Under the pieces are notes generated by a model, which was given only the letters and a program-made list of their open reading frames with translations, was not told the DNA's origin and ran no database searches. Of a DNA stretch of 64,000 nt, positions 32,200 to 43,129 are shown in pieces. Origin of the DNA: Pezicula radicicola. Taxonomy: Eukaryota > Ascomycota > Leotiomycetes > Helotiales > Dermateaceae. Position numbers and translations under genes: made by a program. Positions within the stretch are counted from its first letter, which is position 1, and the number at the start of each line of letters is the position of its first letter. The DNA lies in assembly GCA_003008705.1 (NCBI GenBank), contig PDUO01000045.1, positions 48,636-112,635 of the forward strand, in the 5' to 3' direction.

Positions 32200-34735
32200 A
32201 AGTCACTGCTTGCCTTAGAATCTCAAAACAATGGTCAATGTACATGACTGTGGGCTTATGAAAGTGGTTGTCGGGTATGCCAGCGGCATCAGTGTCAGTG
32301 AGGACTGAGTTGCCGCGCTCTATGATCTCATACTAGGCGTCTCGAATGAGGCGTCTGCAGGACGAGGACAAACCAATTATCAGCTATCGTTTCTCTGATC
32401 ACGGGTGGGCACAGGAGGCGGATAATATACAGACTCCTTCCACTCTCCCTGCTACGTCTACATCAGAGGAGAGCAGCGACCAGCTGTTTGACAACAACCA
32501 ACAAAACGGCTNNNNNNNNNNNNNNNNNNNNNNNNNNNNNNNNNNNNNNNNNNNNNNNNNNNNNNNNNNNNNNNNNCCCCCCACCATCTTTGGGCAAAGT
32601 ATTGTCTGCGACAGAAAACGGGGCAAGCCACGAACTATCTATCGCTCCACGTATCATCAAGAGGCCGTTCAGGAATGCAAACTACTGACGGACAGGTTTC
32701 TTGTTGACTACGGCTGCACAGGCTACGCAAAAACTGTTCTGCCAGAGAAGAATAAGTTGTGTGTTGCACTGGTTGTGGAAACCTTTGAGCAGATGGGATG
32801 CTTTATTCGTACAGCCAAGCCTGGGGTAGCCTTAGCGCGAATTCAGTGTATTCCGGGGCGACGGTATCAAGCTCATTTTTGGGTCCGAGGAGGGTCGAGA
32901 ACTCGTCGCACGACTCTAGGGTGATTTCCCTCTCAATCAAGCAGCCAATGCTGAGATGCGGGAGATCCTGCGAAAGCTGGTCTCGAAGATCCCCGAGTTC
33001 ACCGAGCCTCTACGTATCATGGAGCTAGGGGCTGGCACTGGTGGTACAACGAAGCAAATGATCAAGCTTTTTGCGGAGCTGGACGTCCCTGTGAAATACA
33101 CTTTCACTGACCTGTCTCCGTCCTTCGTTGCGGCTGCAAGGAAACGTTTTAAGCAGTACCCTTTCATGGAGTTCCGCGTCCAAGATATTGAGAAACCCCC
33201 AGCCAAAGATTTGTTAGGTACCCAGTACATCATTATAGCGAGCAATACTATCCACGCGATACATAGCCTCGTACAATCGACGGAGAACACCCGCAAAGCG
33301 CTACGACCTGACGGCGGCTTTCTTATGATAATAGAGATGATGCAGCCTTTGTACTGGGTGGACTTGATCTTTGGCCTCTTCGAGGGTTGGTGGCTCTTCG
33401 ACGATGGACAAGAACACGCAGTCGCCCCTGAATCCGTCTGGAAGACAGCGTTGCATTCAGCTGGATACCCACATGTCGACTGGACAGATGGCAGCAGCCC
33501 TGAGAACAAGCTAGAGCGTGTCCTTGTAGCATTGACTTCAACACCCAGGTACGAGTCTCTTCCCATTGCCCAAGTTACACCCCAGAACCCCAAGCTGGTA
33601 CCAGAGACTCACACTTTGTCCCGGGAAGCAGCAGTTAAAGACTATGTGGGGAAGTATTCAAGTGGCTTTTCAGCGCCGGAACGAGCAGCAGCAGGAGGAG
33701 CCTCGACTCGTCCAAATCGCGTCTATGTGGCCGTAACAGGGGCTACGGGAAGTTTGGGTGCTCATATTGTCGCTCATCTGGCAAGGCTCGTTCAAGTCGA
33801 CAGCATCGTGTGTTTGAATAGGCACAGCACGACAGCCGATCCTGTTGTTCGTTAACGACAGGCTTTTGAGGAGCGAGGCATCTCTCTCGATGCTTCGTCG
33901 ATAGCAAAAGTACGAGTTTTCGGCACTAATACACGGGCGACGAGGCTTGGATTGTCCAAGGAGAAGTATCAAGACCTCGTCGGCAGTGTCACCCACATAG
34001 TCTATAATACATGGCCGATGACGAGCAAAAGGCTGATGCCGGGACTGGAGGCTTAGTTCCAGGTAATGCGCAATCTCATCGACCTGGCCTATACGGCCAC
34101 GTCTGTCTAAGATCCAATTACTTTCCAGTTCTTGTCCTCTATTGCGACCGTTGGTCACTACCCGTTCAGGAGCGGTAATGTCCTTGTCCTCGAGGAGAGA
34201 ATGGACCTTGAGTCAGTTCTGCCCAACAGGTATGGAGAAGCCAAGATTGTGTACGAAAGAATCCTTGACGAGACCCTTTACCAATACCCTAATTCGTTCC
34301 GGGTTATGGCTGTGCGCCCAGGTCAAATCGCCGGATCCAGCACAAGCGGATACTGGAATCCCTAGGAACACTTATGTTTCTTGCTCAAGTCATCCCAAAC
34401 TTCGAAATCCCTTCCTGATTTCGACGGGGACCTGTGTTAGACTCCCATTGATCATGTTGCCGGCACACTTTGCGACCTCCTGCTCTCGCCACGGGCTACA
34501 GATCCCATCTACCATATCGACAACCCTGTCCGGCAACCATGGAAGCAAATGGTCTCTGTCCTTGCAGACCTCCTGGGAGTAGACAGTACAACTGGTATAG
34601 TTCCATTCAAAGAGTGGTTAAGAAGGGTACGGTCCTTCTAGGGAATGGTTCGAGACAACCCCGCTGCACAGTTAGTAGACTTCCTAGATGATAACTTTGT
34701 GCGTATATCCTGTGGAGGCTTACTGCTGGATACCG
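32200..34735 (+). pseudogene. polyketide synthase C-terminal relic: methyltransferase and thioester reductase
   Basis: Right-hand end of a non-reducing type polyketide synthase. The linker reads DYGCTGYAKTVLPEKNKLCV and ALVVETFEQMGC (32700-32800). The methyltransferase domain follows from 32956: LRIMELGAGTGGTTKQMIKL, KYTFTDLSPSFVAAARKRFK, DGGFLMIIEMMQPLYWVDLI. A reductase domain follows: VAVTGATGSLGAHIVAHLAR near 33730, then in broken frames THIVYNTWPM, FQFLSSIATVGHYPF, MAVRPGQIAGSSTSGYWNP and finally [20 protein letters not shown] near 34680. Such reductase ends release the chain as an aldehyde. Lesions include a frameshift near 32925, TAA 33853-33855, TAG 34054-34056, TAA 34108-34110 and TAG 34363-34365. 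The ketosynthase, acyltransferase and carrier domains are absent upstream. A 65-base gap lies within it. Confidence 0.85.
32512..32576. other. assembly gap (65 unknown bases)
   Basis: A run of N lies within the linker upstream of the methyltransferase domain, flanked by AACGGCT and CCCCCCACC. Translations across it are meaningless. Confidence 0.99.
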
Positions 34736-34739
34736 CCAA

Positions 34740-35800
34740 ATGCTCCCCATGGAGATGTCACTCATGTAGGAGCTATTATGGCAGGGCTAATAGGAGCTTT
34801 GGCTGGAGTCATGGTAATTGCGGGGTTGAGTCTGTATTTTTGGCTTCGTAGGAAATAGAGAGAACCTTAAGTTCTGATAATGAATTCTCTGTCTTTACAA
34901 CACGTCCAGCCAATAGAACGCTAGAACTACTTTTTACTTACAGTACTCCTTTATCCACGTTTTGTGTCCGGCTAATATATATGATGGAGAACGTTAATGT
35001 AGGGGCTATTATTGCACAACGGTTGTACCAAGCGATCGGAGGATCCCATAAGCGGCGGATATAGCATCCAATCAGCCTTGGGGTTTAGAATACCGATGGT
35101 GCTTCGGATATTCGCCAGCACGAAGGAGAACTTATACAATACGCTCACTATTGCAGCCAACGGCGCGACGAGCAGATGCACGGCGGCTAAGCGCTTGAGC
35201 CTATACCGCACCCGGGTCGAGAAGGGCGCCGAGATGAGGGAGTTGAGGATCTCGGCTAATCGAGTACCGCGAAGGATTTCGACGTCGCTAGCAGCACAAG
35301 CCGGGGGAGGAGATACGTGCCTAGGACTAAGAATTCAAGGCCTAACCCTAACCCCAACCCTAAGCCGACTTTGCGAAGTATAGGTAGTTGGCAGGACTAA
35401 ATTGGCTGTTAACCACCGACACTGGGTACCGGGGCACAAGATCCCGCGCAGAAGGCCCTCTATCACGGATATTCCTGAAAGTCTGGCCCTTGATCCGAAA
35501 TAGTCGCCTATTACGGAGTAAGTTTGCTCCTGGTTTTCAGTTATTATACAAGTCTGATGTTGTATGTACGGGCCTTTGAACACTCACTTTCAAGCCCGTC
35601 AAAGTCTAAGGACTTACTAATTATAGTCTTCCATGAATTAAGAGAATAAAGGTTGAGAAGTGGGTGTTAAAGGTTGGCGGAACTTGATGTCGGATATTTA
35701 GCTCGAGGGAAGCAACCAAACAGGTGCTAAATGTCATTCGATCTCTAATCTAACTTATTTTTTGGTACGACCGTTTGCAATTCAGAATTTCTTCACTAAG
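34740..35800. other. no supported gene; telomere-like motif
   Basis: No recognisable frame. A frame at 35012-35383 is open but shows no motif and overlaps the repeat CCTAACCCTAACCCCAACCC followed by TAA at 35341-35364. Confidence 0.4.
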
Positions 35801-35802
35801 GG

Positions 35803-37880
35803 TTACTTGTCAATCACAATTTCAACAACAGTCGTGTAATTGGGCCAGGCCTTGGGCAGCGCGTCCAGAACAGAGACTAACTCGGCCCGCCTGACACATC
35901 TGTGGAAACGGGCTTGTGGATCTAGGTGCGAGAACAGTGGAAGAAGATGGGTGTAGTTGAGCGTATTAATATCGTTGTATGGTTGATGGGCTCCATGGAT
36001 GATCCGTTCGATCGTGTAGCCGGCGTTGTTGATGATGAAAATGATGGGCCATCTTGTTCGTAACCATGGTACCGAGTTCTTGTATTGTCAATCCAAAACT
36101 TCCATCGCCAGTGACCAGAATTGTCCGTTTATACTTGTACCGGCCGTCGCCGGCGCCGTCGACGATAGCAAGTTCGGAGCCCAACGTTGTGGGAGTAGCC
36201 CAGCCAATGCTGCCGTAGTAGGTCTGCGCTATAAACCTTGAGAGGTCAAATTAGCAGTGTAACGTCTTACGAACAGAAAAGAAAGAGAGAAACATACCAC
36301 GACCCAGCTGAAAAGGTCTGGCCGTGAAGTCCAAACGTGCATGTTCTAGCGTCTCTTAGCATAACATCGCCTTGCTGATAGAATTAGGCTAGGCGACCCC
36401 ATACCTAGTTTTCTGTGATGCGGTCTATGGGCAGCTGTTTAGGTGTGGCGGGTGAAGGTAGTTTTGGCATAACCACGGATTGCTGCTTGTTCGGGAGAGT
36501 CTAGACGAGCTCGGCCAAAAGAGGCTTCATAAAGACGCCCTTGTAGGATTCACTATTGATGTGTCCTTGGCGTGAGCAGTTGACGTTCATGTTCGGAAGA
36601 GGAAATTCATTCAGCTTACCCGTACTTCGAACGGCTGTACATGGACCTCAACACATCTTTCCTCGTTTATCGTCCAGTTACAGCCTCCAGTATTTGTATC
36701 TGCTGGAATGCTACCAAGTACAAGCACGAGGTCACTTTTCTGAAACGCCTCTACCACACCAGGCTCACTGACGACTCCATTATAGAGGCCAACCAAAAGC
36801 TCGTGATTGTCTTCTATGACATGTTTCCCATATTAGAGCAATACACTGGGATCTTTAAACTGCTGACAAGTTCACAACCTCTCCGACAGCTTGATGGCGG
36901 AAAACGAGGCCATCTATGAAAATACAGGGATTCTGAACGTTGGAGAATGAATTTGCTATTGCCGAGACTGCTGAGTAGCCTTGTCAACTGGTAGAGAAAG
37001 ATTAATCTTCTTTTGTAGCAGGCTAGATGGCACTTGTTCGGCAGCCATATCCGCAGGGAAGAAAATATAGACCGGGCGATTTTACATAAAACATTCGCGA
37101 ATGACCCGCTGCCCGATTCATAAGTCAATAATTATCTCGAAAACAAGAGAGGCTCTCTACTCACATCGATCTCTACAGGCGCAGTGTCGACATCGAGCAA
37201 TTCTACTACGGCTACTCGGGCTTCCTTCGACATCCGGCTATAGCTCTGTAGGTGCTCTAATGAGCTTCCAAATAGTGTGGCTTGGGTTTTGGGAACAGCA
37301 TACCTGATGATCAGGATCATTGTCAATAGCATGGTGGACTACCATTCTCTGTTTCTACATCTGGCGTGTGGTCTGGCCAACAATATGTATAAGTTTGACC
37401 TGCTCTACATATGCACCAGAAACACCATTGAGCGCGCTCAATTCACCTGCAATAATTTATTAGAAGGTGATCAACAATCTTCTTGATTCATCTCATCTTT
37501 ACCGACTCCGTAAGTAGTGACGACTTTCCCCGTTCGAGATGAGTTCGCCAGACAAGACTTGAGAAAATTCATAAAGGTCCACGAACCAACTCCTGGTACT
37601 CCTCCGACTCTGCAATAACTATCGGCTGCGTAGGCTGCGTTGAGCTCATTTGCTGTGCCCACTACATGTACCATGTCAGACGCTGCAAGCCACATTTGTT
37701 CTCTAAGCACTGTGTGACTGACCCTATTTTAAGCCCTCGGTGTTAAAGATATAGTCTAGTAGATTTAAGTTGAAGTCTCCAGGGACACCCTTAAGCAGGA
37801 AACGCAGACATCAATGACCTAGAGGAATATATGCTTGCGAGGAATTTACATACCAAAACAATTTTCACGCCAATCTCCTT
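35803..37880 (-). pseudogene. thiamine-pyrophosphate decarboxylase relic (pyruvate/indolepyruvate decarboxylase type)
   Basis: ThDP enzyme that would decarboxylate a 2-oxo acid to an aldehyde. Pieces in order on the minus strand: GVPGDFNLNLLDYIFNTEGL (near 37790), GTANELNAAYAADSYCRVGG (near 37650), VVTTYGVG, FPADMAAEQVPSSLLQKK (near 37040), LYNGVVSEPGVVEAFQKSDL and VLVLGSIPADTNTGG (near 36740), TYYGSIGWATPTTLGSELA (near 36200), and the cofactor motif GDGSFGLTIQELGTMV followed, after a frameshift, by NNAGYTIERIIHG, with the end at 35803. Several stops and frameshifts separate the blocks. Some separations, such as between RVGG and VVTT, may be introns. The glutamate of the ThDP site in NANELNAAYAADGYAR is retained (NELNAAY), but the gene is clearly dead. 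Confidence 0.8.
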
Positions 37881-37913
37881 TATCCTAATTGAAAACCATG
37901 GTTAGCGTCGAAT

Positions 37914-38162
37914 TCAGATTACCGGCACATTTGCAAGAATTCCAAGCTTTCCCAAAGATATCGTCCCAAGGATATCGTCGCCATGTTGTCCGTCGTTAGA
38001 AAAGATGGCAGAATAAATTTGCTGTACTTGTTCACGGGAGCAAGTGAAAATATAAATCACTGCGAGCCTCGTGCTGGGGAGAACGATCGGCGTCAAACTA
38101 TCCGCCCTAATAAACGGACAGATTGAAAGACGGCGCTTCAATTTCCTTATTCTGACACTCAT
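37914..38162 (-). other. unrecognised small reading frame
   Basis: An 82-codon frame with an ATG (MSVRIRKLKRRLSICPFIRA), basic at its N-terminus. It overlaps nothing else. No family is recognised and it may be chance. Confidence 0.2.
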
Positions 38163-38323
38163 TGTATGTAACTGGCACTAAGTTGTCAACTAACAACTTG
38201 CGGAGTTAGTTAAATTCCTCGTGGTTGATGGCGTTTCACAGTAAGATCGTTTTTTTACAATCAAGCGAAATCATGTGGATTCAACACGTCCTATACCTTG
38301 ACACACTCAGTACGCCCTACGTC

Positions 38324-38611
38324 CTATCCCACCGGAGACTTTATCTTCGCCTCATCAACAACAGGTCGGTGGTCGAAATTTGATGTATCAGATAGTAATT
38401 GTCTGGGAAATATATCTTTCATAGGAAGCCTGGGGTCCAGTCGGTAGTTTTCAGCTTGACAAACTTCAAAGGCACCAGGAACGTTTACAATATTAACTCG
38501 TTCAGTGCTCATCACGGCCCCATTATCAGATACATCGGCTCCGGATGGCCCTCTATCAAAGGCAGTCAAGCTATCTTTCAATGCCTCTGAGCTCCAGATC
38601 AATCTCACCAA
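38324..38611 (-). other. unrecognised reading-frame fragment
   Basis: A 95-codon frame reads SSEALKDSLTAFDRGPSGAD, TERVNIVNVPGAFEVCQAEN and ends FDHRPVVDEAKIKSPVG. The residue pattern looks like true protein, and frame-shifted continuation is suggested upstream to about 38790. I do not recognise the family. A telomere-like TTAGGGTTAGG stands at 38783-38793, just beyond. From 38800 to 39600 I see no further supported feature. Confidence 0.35.
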
Positions 38612-39610
38612 GAATCCGCGACTGGTACCGGCAGTCGACTCTCCAGACGTGAATCTTCAAAAAACGTGCACCGACCATATGATCACGGCCTCATGGACAG
38701 CAAAGCATGGCTGGGAAAAGCCAAGGTTGATTGAATATAGGCCTATCTCGCTAATGCCAACAGCAAGTGTGCTTCAGTATACTTAGGGTTAGGTTGCATT
38801 ACTGTCCAAAGCCTGCCAGTAACTCTATTGAAAATTAATATGTTCTTGTTCAAAGAAAGTGGAAGTTGGACTCCTGGCCGCTGCTGTCTGTGCCGCTTTG
38901 CTAGACATATATAAAGTGGTACTTCGCAACGCAAATACTCTTCAGGATAGGCCAAAGGAAAATAATGCGAATACTAGAGAAACTCCCAAGAGTTCTCATT
39001 GATAGAGTTCTGGCGTCTATTCATTCTGTGAGCTTTGTGAATAATTAGGCAAATGTTTCCGTAAGGTTAAGAATGGATATTAAGAATATGGATGGGGTGA
39101 GGTGATAGGAATTAAATTTACTGCGTACAATAAACTCACAATGTCGTTCCATAGAAAAGATTAACACTTGAGGCTACCTAGCCTTACGAATTAGGGGTAG
39201 TTGAGGCTCACAGACGGCAGCTAGAAACAAGCACACACGGCGACTGTATTTTATTAGGATCCATGACTATGTCCTACTTCTGTTATTGTTTAACTGTTGT
39301 ACTGGCCATGGGAAACAATCAGAATAACCCACGTAGATAATACGTGAACAATGGTGCTATGCAGCTAGAAATCGTCTCTCCCAACTGTATACAGAAGGAA
39401 GCTGCACGTCTCACTTACTGTTACTGCAACTACAACCGCAACTGCACCTGCCCGTCTACACAGTCACACTTCGCAAATAAATTCCGGGAGCAGCAAGGAA
39501 AAGGCAGGAGCTATATAAGATACCATATGGCCGACAGAGAAGATACGGCGCAATGGCAGCCCCACTTCCAACTATCAAGCAATAACCCTTAACTTTCTTA
39601 ACTCTCGTAA

Positions 39611-39790
39611 ATGTCCCTCCCCGTGGAGGAGAAAAGGAGTCTCTCTAGAGAACTGCTCGACGTCGACCCTGAGCCATTTTCACTCGCGCAAGACTACAAT
39701 AATAGATAGTTGTATAAAGTTGTAATACTATCGCTGTCGAAGATATCGAAGGTATCTATCCCTGCACTCTAGTTCAATAAGGGCGGGTGA
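39611..39790 (+). pseudogene. short NRPS condensation-domain start relic
   Basis: One frame at 39733-39777 reads AVEDIEGIYPCTLVQ, which matches the first motif of NRPS condensation domains (EDIYPCTPLQ). Before it a frame from ATG at 39611 (MSLPVEEKRSLSRELLDVDP) is open to a TAG. The piece is too short to say more. It suggests that NRPS sequence was once scattered further left than the main relic at 60.6 kb. Confidence 0.4.
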
Positions 39791-39936
39791 TCCATTTGCT
39801 ATAGAAGATGTGATTATTTATTGTTCAATGTTTTTTTTTGTTTGAGGGAGAATTTAAGGAGGTGCTGTGGTGTATTCATGGATCTAGTCATACTTGCTTG
39901 CTATTTGCCAGGGCCCAGTCAAGTTGGCCACGAAGT

Positions 39937-40125
39937 ATAATTTTCCACATCGGTCATGTGTGGGGTGGTCAGGTGGTCAGTGTGGAAATAATTTTCCACA
40001 TTGATCATGTGCCGTGATAGTCAGGTGGTCAGTGTGGAATTAATTTTCCACATTGATCATGTGCAGGTCTTAGTCAGGTGGTCAGTGTGGAATTAATTTT
40101 CCACATTGATCATGTGCAGGTCTTA
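39937..40125. repeat. tandem array of ~52-base units with palindromes, upstream of the Ulp1 gene
   Basis: Units start at 39937, 39988, 40040 and 40093 (51, 52 and 53 bases apart), and the last is cut by two unknown bases at 40126-40127. Each junction forms a near-perfect palindrome, TGTGGAATTAATTTTCCACA at 40033-40052 and 40086-40105, and a variant at 39981-40000. Each unit also carries CATTGATCATGTG. The array ends 66 bases before the ATG of the protease gene. The gap of NN suggests that the assembler collapsed more copies. Confidence 0.85.
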
Positions 40126-40192
40126 NNACCTGTAGATAACGGCGGTATCGTCTCCACCATTCTTCCTTATCGTCATTTATGATGGTCATATC

Positions 40193-43111
40193 ATGAGTCT
40201 CGCAACCGCCGTGGAACAATTCTGCAGCTTCTTGTGTGCAGACATCCAGAACACTCAACAGGCAAAGAATGAAGCGTTGGCCCTTTGGGAAGCTGTGCGC
40301 ATCGCCTTCATAGAGGTGTGGCATTCAAACCAGCAGCAGCAGCTGGCCGCCGATTCCTTCCAGACTTGGGCTCGACAACACCCGCAACTTCGCGATCCGC
40401 GCATTCTTGATCGCATCTCTACCTACGCCTATGAAGATCTGTACGCCTCCCTTCCACATCGCAAACGAGTTCTCGTCGACAATCTTGTTACCCGCCTGCG
40501 CCTACGGGGCTTTGGGGATTTGTACTTCACCTTTGGTCGCCACATTCTTGCGTCGCGGAGAGCCTTGGAGGCCTTGTCTCGCATCGCCAAGCAGTCCCCT
40601 ACGATCACGGCGACTGAGATCTCGACAGCTTTGTGTGCGGTGCGCGTAGAGCGTTGGTCTCACGAGCTGCGTCGTCTGCGTAAAGACCCTACCGAATTTG
40701 CGCCTGCAGATGTGTTGGCTGTTGCTGTAGCTCGTCGCAGAGGAGCAGAGGACGGAGGAGGAGTACAGGAGGAATTGGGGCCTTCAGATTCAGAGCAGGA
40801 ACACGCAGGAGAGCAAGAGGACGGAGAAGTACAGGAGGAGTTGGGGCCTTCGGATTCAGAGCAGGAACACGCAGGAGAGCAAGAGGACTTGCGACGACAG
40901 GCGGAGGGCGGAGACGACGACGACGCTGGAGAGGCTGGAAAGGCTGCAAACCCGAGAGAGCAAGAGGACTTACGACAGGCCGAGGGCGGAGATAACAACG
41001 CTGGAGATGCTCATGGCACCATTCCCGCAAACATAAGGCTTAAAAGAAAATGCAAGTCTCTGATCCACCATTCGACTCACTGCCCACAACACTGACACTG
41101 AGCGATTGCAGCAGTATTCTTTTCTACGCCACCCACCCCAGAACGTGGTCGGCGACGCCCGCCTTCTATTCCTTTCAATCCCGAAGACACCGAATCTTTC
41201 CTTTGCAGTTCGCCGCTCTTGCAAAAACGGTCATCCCCAGGGAGAGAGCAGCATTCTTTGGTGGGTGTTGGACAAATTGGAGCCGTTGATGCTGGTTTTT
41301 TAGAGTCTGGCAGCGACTGGGGTTTTGATGGAGGAGCCGATATTGATGACACCGAGGGAGACGAGGCAGAGGAGGTAGACTCCCCAGAGCAATATCCAAT
41401 GGCTCAGACAATGGGAGGTGGAACATCAGGAGAGCAAGGGGGGCATAGGTCGAAAGTTATAGAGCTAAGTCCACCGGTGTCCTCATCTTCAGCATCACCT
41501 CTTTGGGCAATAAATGATACTCTTGCGATCGGCAATATTCATGTTACTCATAAGGACATAACGACTTTGAACCCAGAATCGTGGGTCAACGACACCGTAA
41601 TTACAGCTTTCGCCGAACTCCTAAAGAGTCAGGATACGGACTCCTCGGTATACATACAAAACACATTCTTTTACAAGAATCTCTCCAAGAAGCAATTTGG
41701 AGACATTTGCTATGATGCGGTTAGCAGTTGGACGAAGAAGGTCGATGTATTTACCTACAAGCACATGGCCATCCCTATCAACCTTGAGAACAATCACTGG
41801 ATTCTCGCGATTATTACAAGCCTTACATGGTTTCCTCATTGTAACAATGTCTTAACACCTTTCGCCAAGCCGTTCATTGTTACTCTGGATAGCCTCAACA
41901 ATCAAGGACTCGAAACTCATAGCGCTATCTCCTCTCAACTACGGGATTACATTGTTGAAGAAGCTCGTTCTCGACACGGCGTTGAAGTTCAAAAGTCAAA
42001 TATATCGTGGCTGCACGCCTCAAAGCTTACGGTCCAGACCAATAGCTACGATTGTGGGGTTTGGGTGATGCTTTATTTGAAGGAGCTTGTTATTAATGCG
42101 GAGGTGTTTCTGCAGAATATTATACATGGCGGGAACGTACACACTGCAGATGCTCAGCATCGTAGGGATGACATTCGAAAGTGCTTCTATGCTCTTAAGC
42201 AACAATATACTGCCGGGGCGGTGTTTGACGCGACGCAATGTCAAGACGCATTGTCCTTGGTCCATAGTCCCGCTTCTGACCCCTTCGAGGCCTGTGGCCA
42301 TCGTCTCGAAACTTCTTCACTGAGATCGACCAAGCATGATTTCCCTACAGGTCTTGACAATCCTAAACCAGTGGCAGCGCTCACCAAGTCTAGCGAACCA
42401 TGCCACCCGTCCCCTTTAAGTGCCGAAGCAGAGGTCGGCAATCATTCGATCCTCGTTACCTTGGCTGATGGACTGGACCTCTTTCTTGAACTCACAGGCA
42501 CGGAAGTGGCATTGCGAAACAGAATAAAAGTTGACGTTCCATATCACCAATTCCTTATTAATGAAAGATTATGGCGCTTCGTGTCTGGTGCAGGTGCACT
42601 GGCAAACATGGATCAACTCATTGACCCAAATAAGGACATATCACCAACGTCGAACAAGCAAAGCGGGCATCAGAAGCATAAATTGGCTTCAGCCCCTCTC
42701 GCACGCCTGCAAGTCTTCGAGCAGAAACTGAGTCATACGCACGCGATTCATACACTTGTCATACAAATCAAATCGTGCCTCGAAAGGTTGCACGACAAGT
42801 TTGAAGAATCCGTGACTGAAACACTGCAGAAGGCGAGAAGGCTTGAACAATTTGAATTCCAAGACCTTCCTCAGGAGATCTCGGATCTCTTTCGTGAGGG
42901 CTGGCTTAAGGATGTGTCTAATACGTGTTCAGTGATTACAAAGGATGTACATGCCTTACAGGAAGTTGTTGCTAGTCTCGAGTCTGGTTATAGTCGTGTA
43001 CTTATTACAGAAAGTAATATAAATCGCCTTGTCCGCTTGCTTACTGTAGAAACAAATATTTGTGGAGGACAGGTAGATGAGAATAATACTACAAAGAAAA
43101 TAAAGCTTTAG
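40193..43111 (+). CDS. Ulp1-type cysteine protease with acidic repeats, internal frame disturbance
   Basis: I read this as one gene in two collinear frames. Frame one (40193-41095) starts MSLATAVEQFCSFLCADIQN and has a helical N-terminal domain (RILDRISTYAYEDLYASLPH, LVTRLRLRGFGDLYFTFGRH), then two 22-residue acidic repeats. The stop at 41093 is followed, in the same frame, by FFSTPPTPERGRRRPPSIPF and the long frame to 43111. Between them, 41056-41117 reads sensibly only in another frame (SDPPFDSLPTTLTLSDCSS), so two compensating indels or an unusual intron are likely. The protease domain carries WVND at residue 122 of the second frame, His193 (NNHW), Asp224 (TLDS), Gln273 and Cys279 (YDCGVW): a complete deSUMOylase-type triad. 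The C-terminus is helical and coiled. Ulp1 domains often travel with eukaryotic DNA transposons, but no transposase is visible here. Confidence 0.75.
40763..40894 (+). repeat. two 66-base direct repeats in the Ulp1 gene
   Basis: The segment starting GTACAGGAGGAATTGGGGCC at 40763 recurs at 40829 with a few changes. Each copy encodes VQEELGPSDSEQEHAGEQED plus two residues. Related EQEDLRQAEGGD units follow to 41000. The repeats keep frame. Confidence 0.85.
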
Positions 43112-43129
43112 CCTTTTGTTACATATATA

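Noticed and set aside
32346..32924. Continuous open frame across the N-run
   Set aside because: The 65 unknown bases make the frame meaningless there; the joined translation is not evidence for a gene.
39937..40125. CRISPR array
   Set aside because: The units are contiguous tandem copies without distinct spacers, in a eukaryotic genome.
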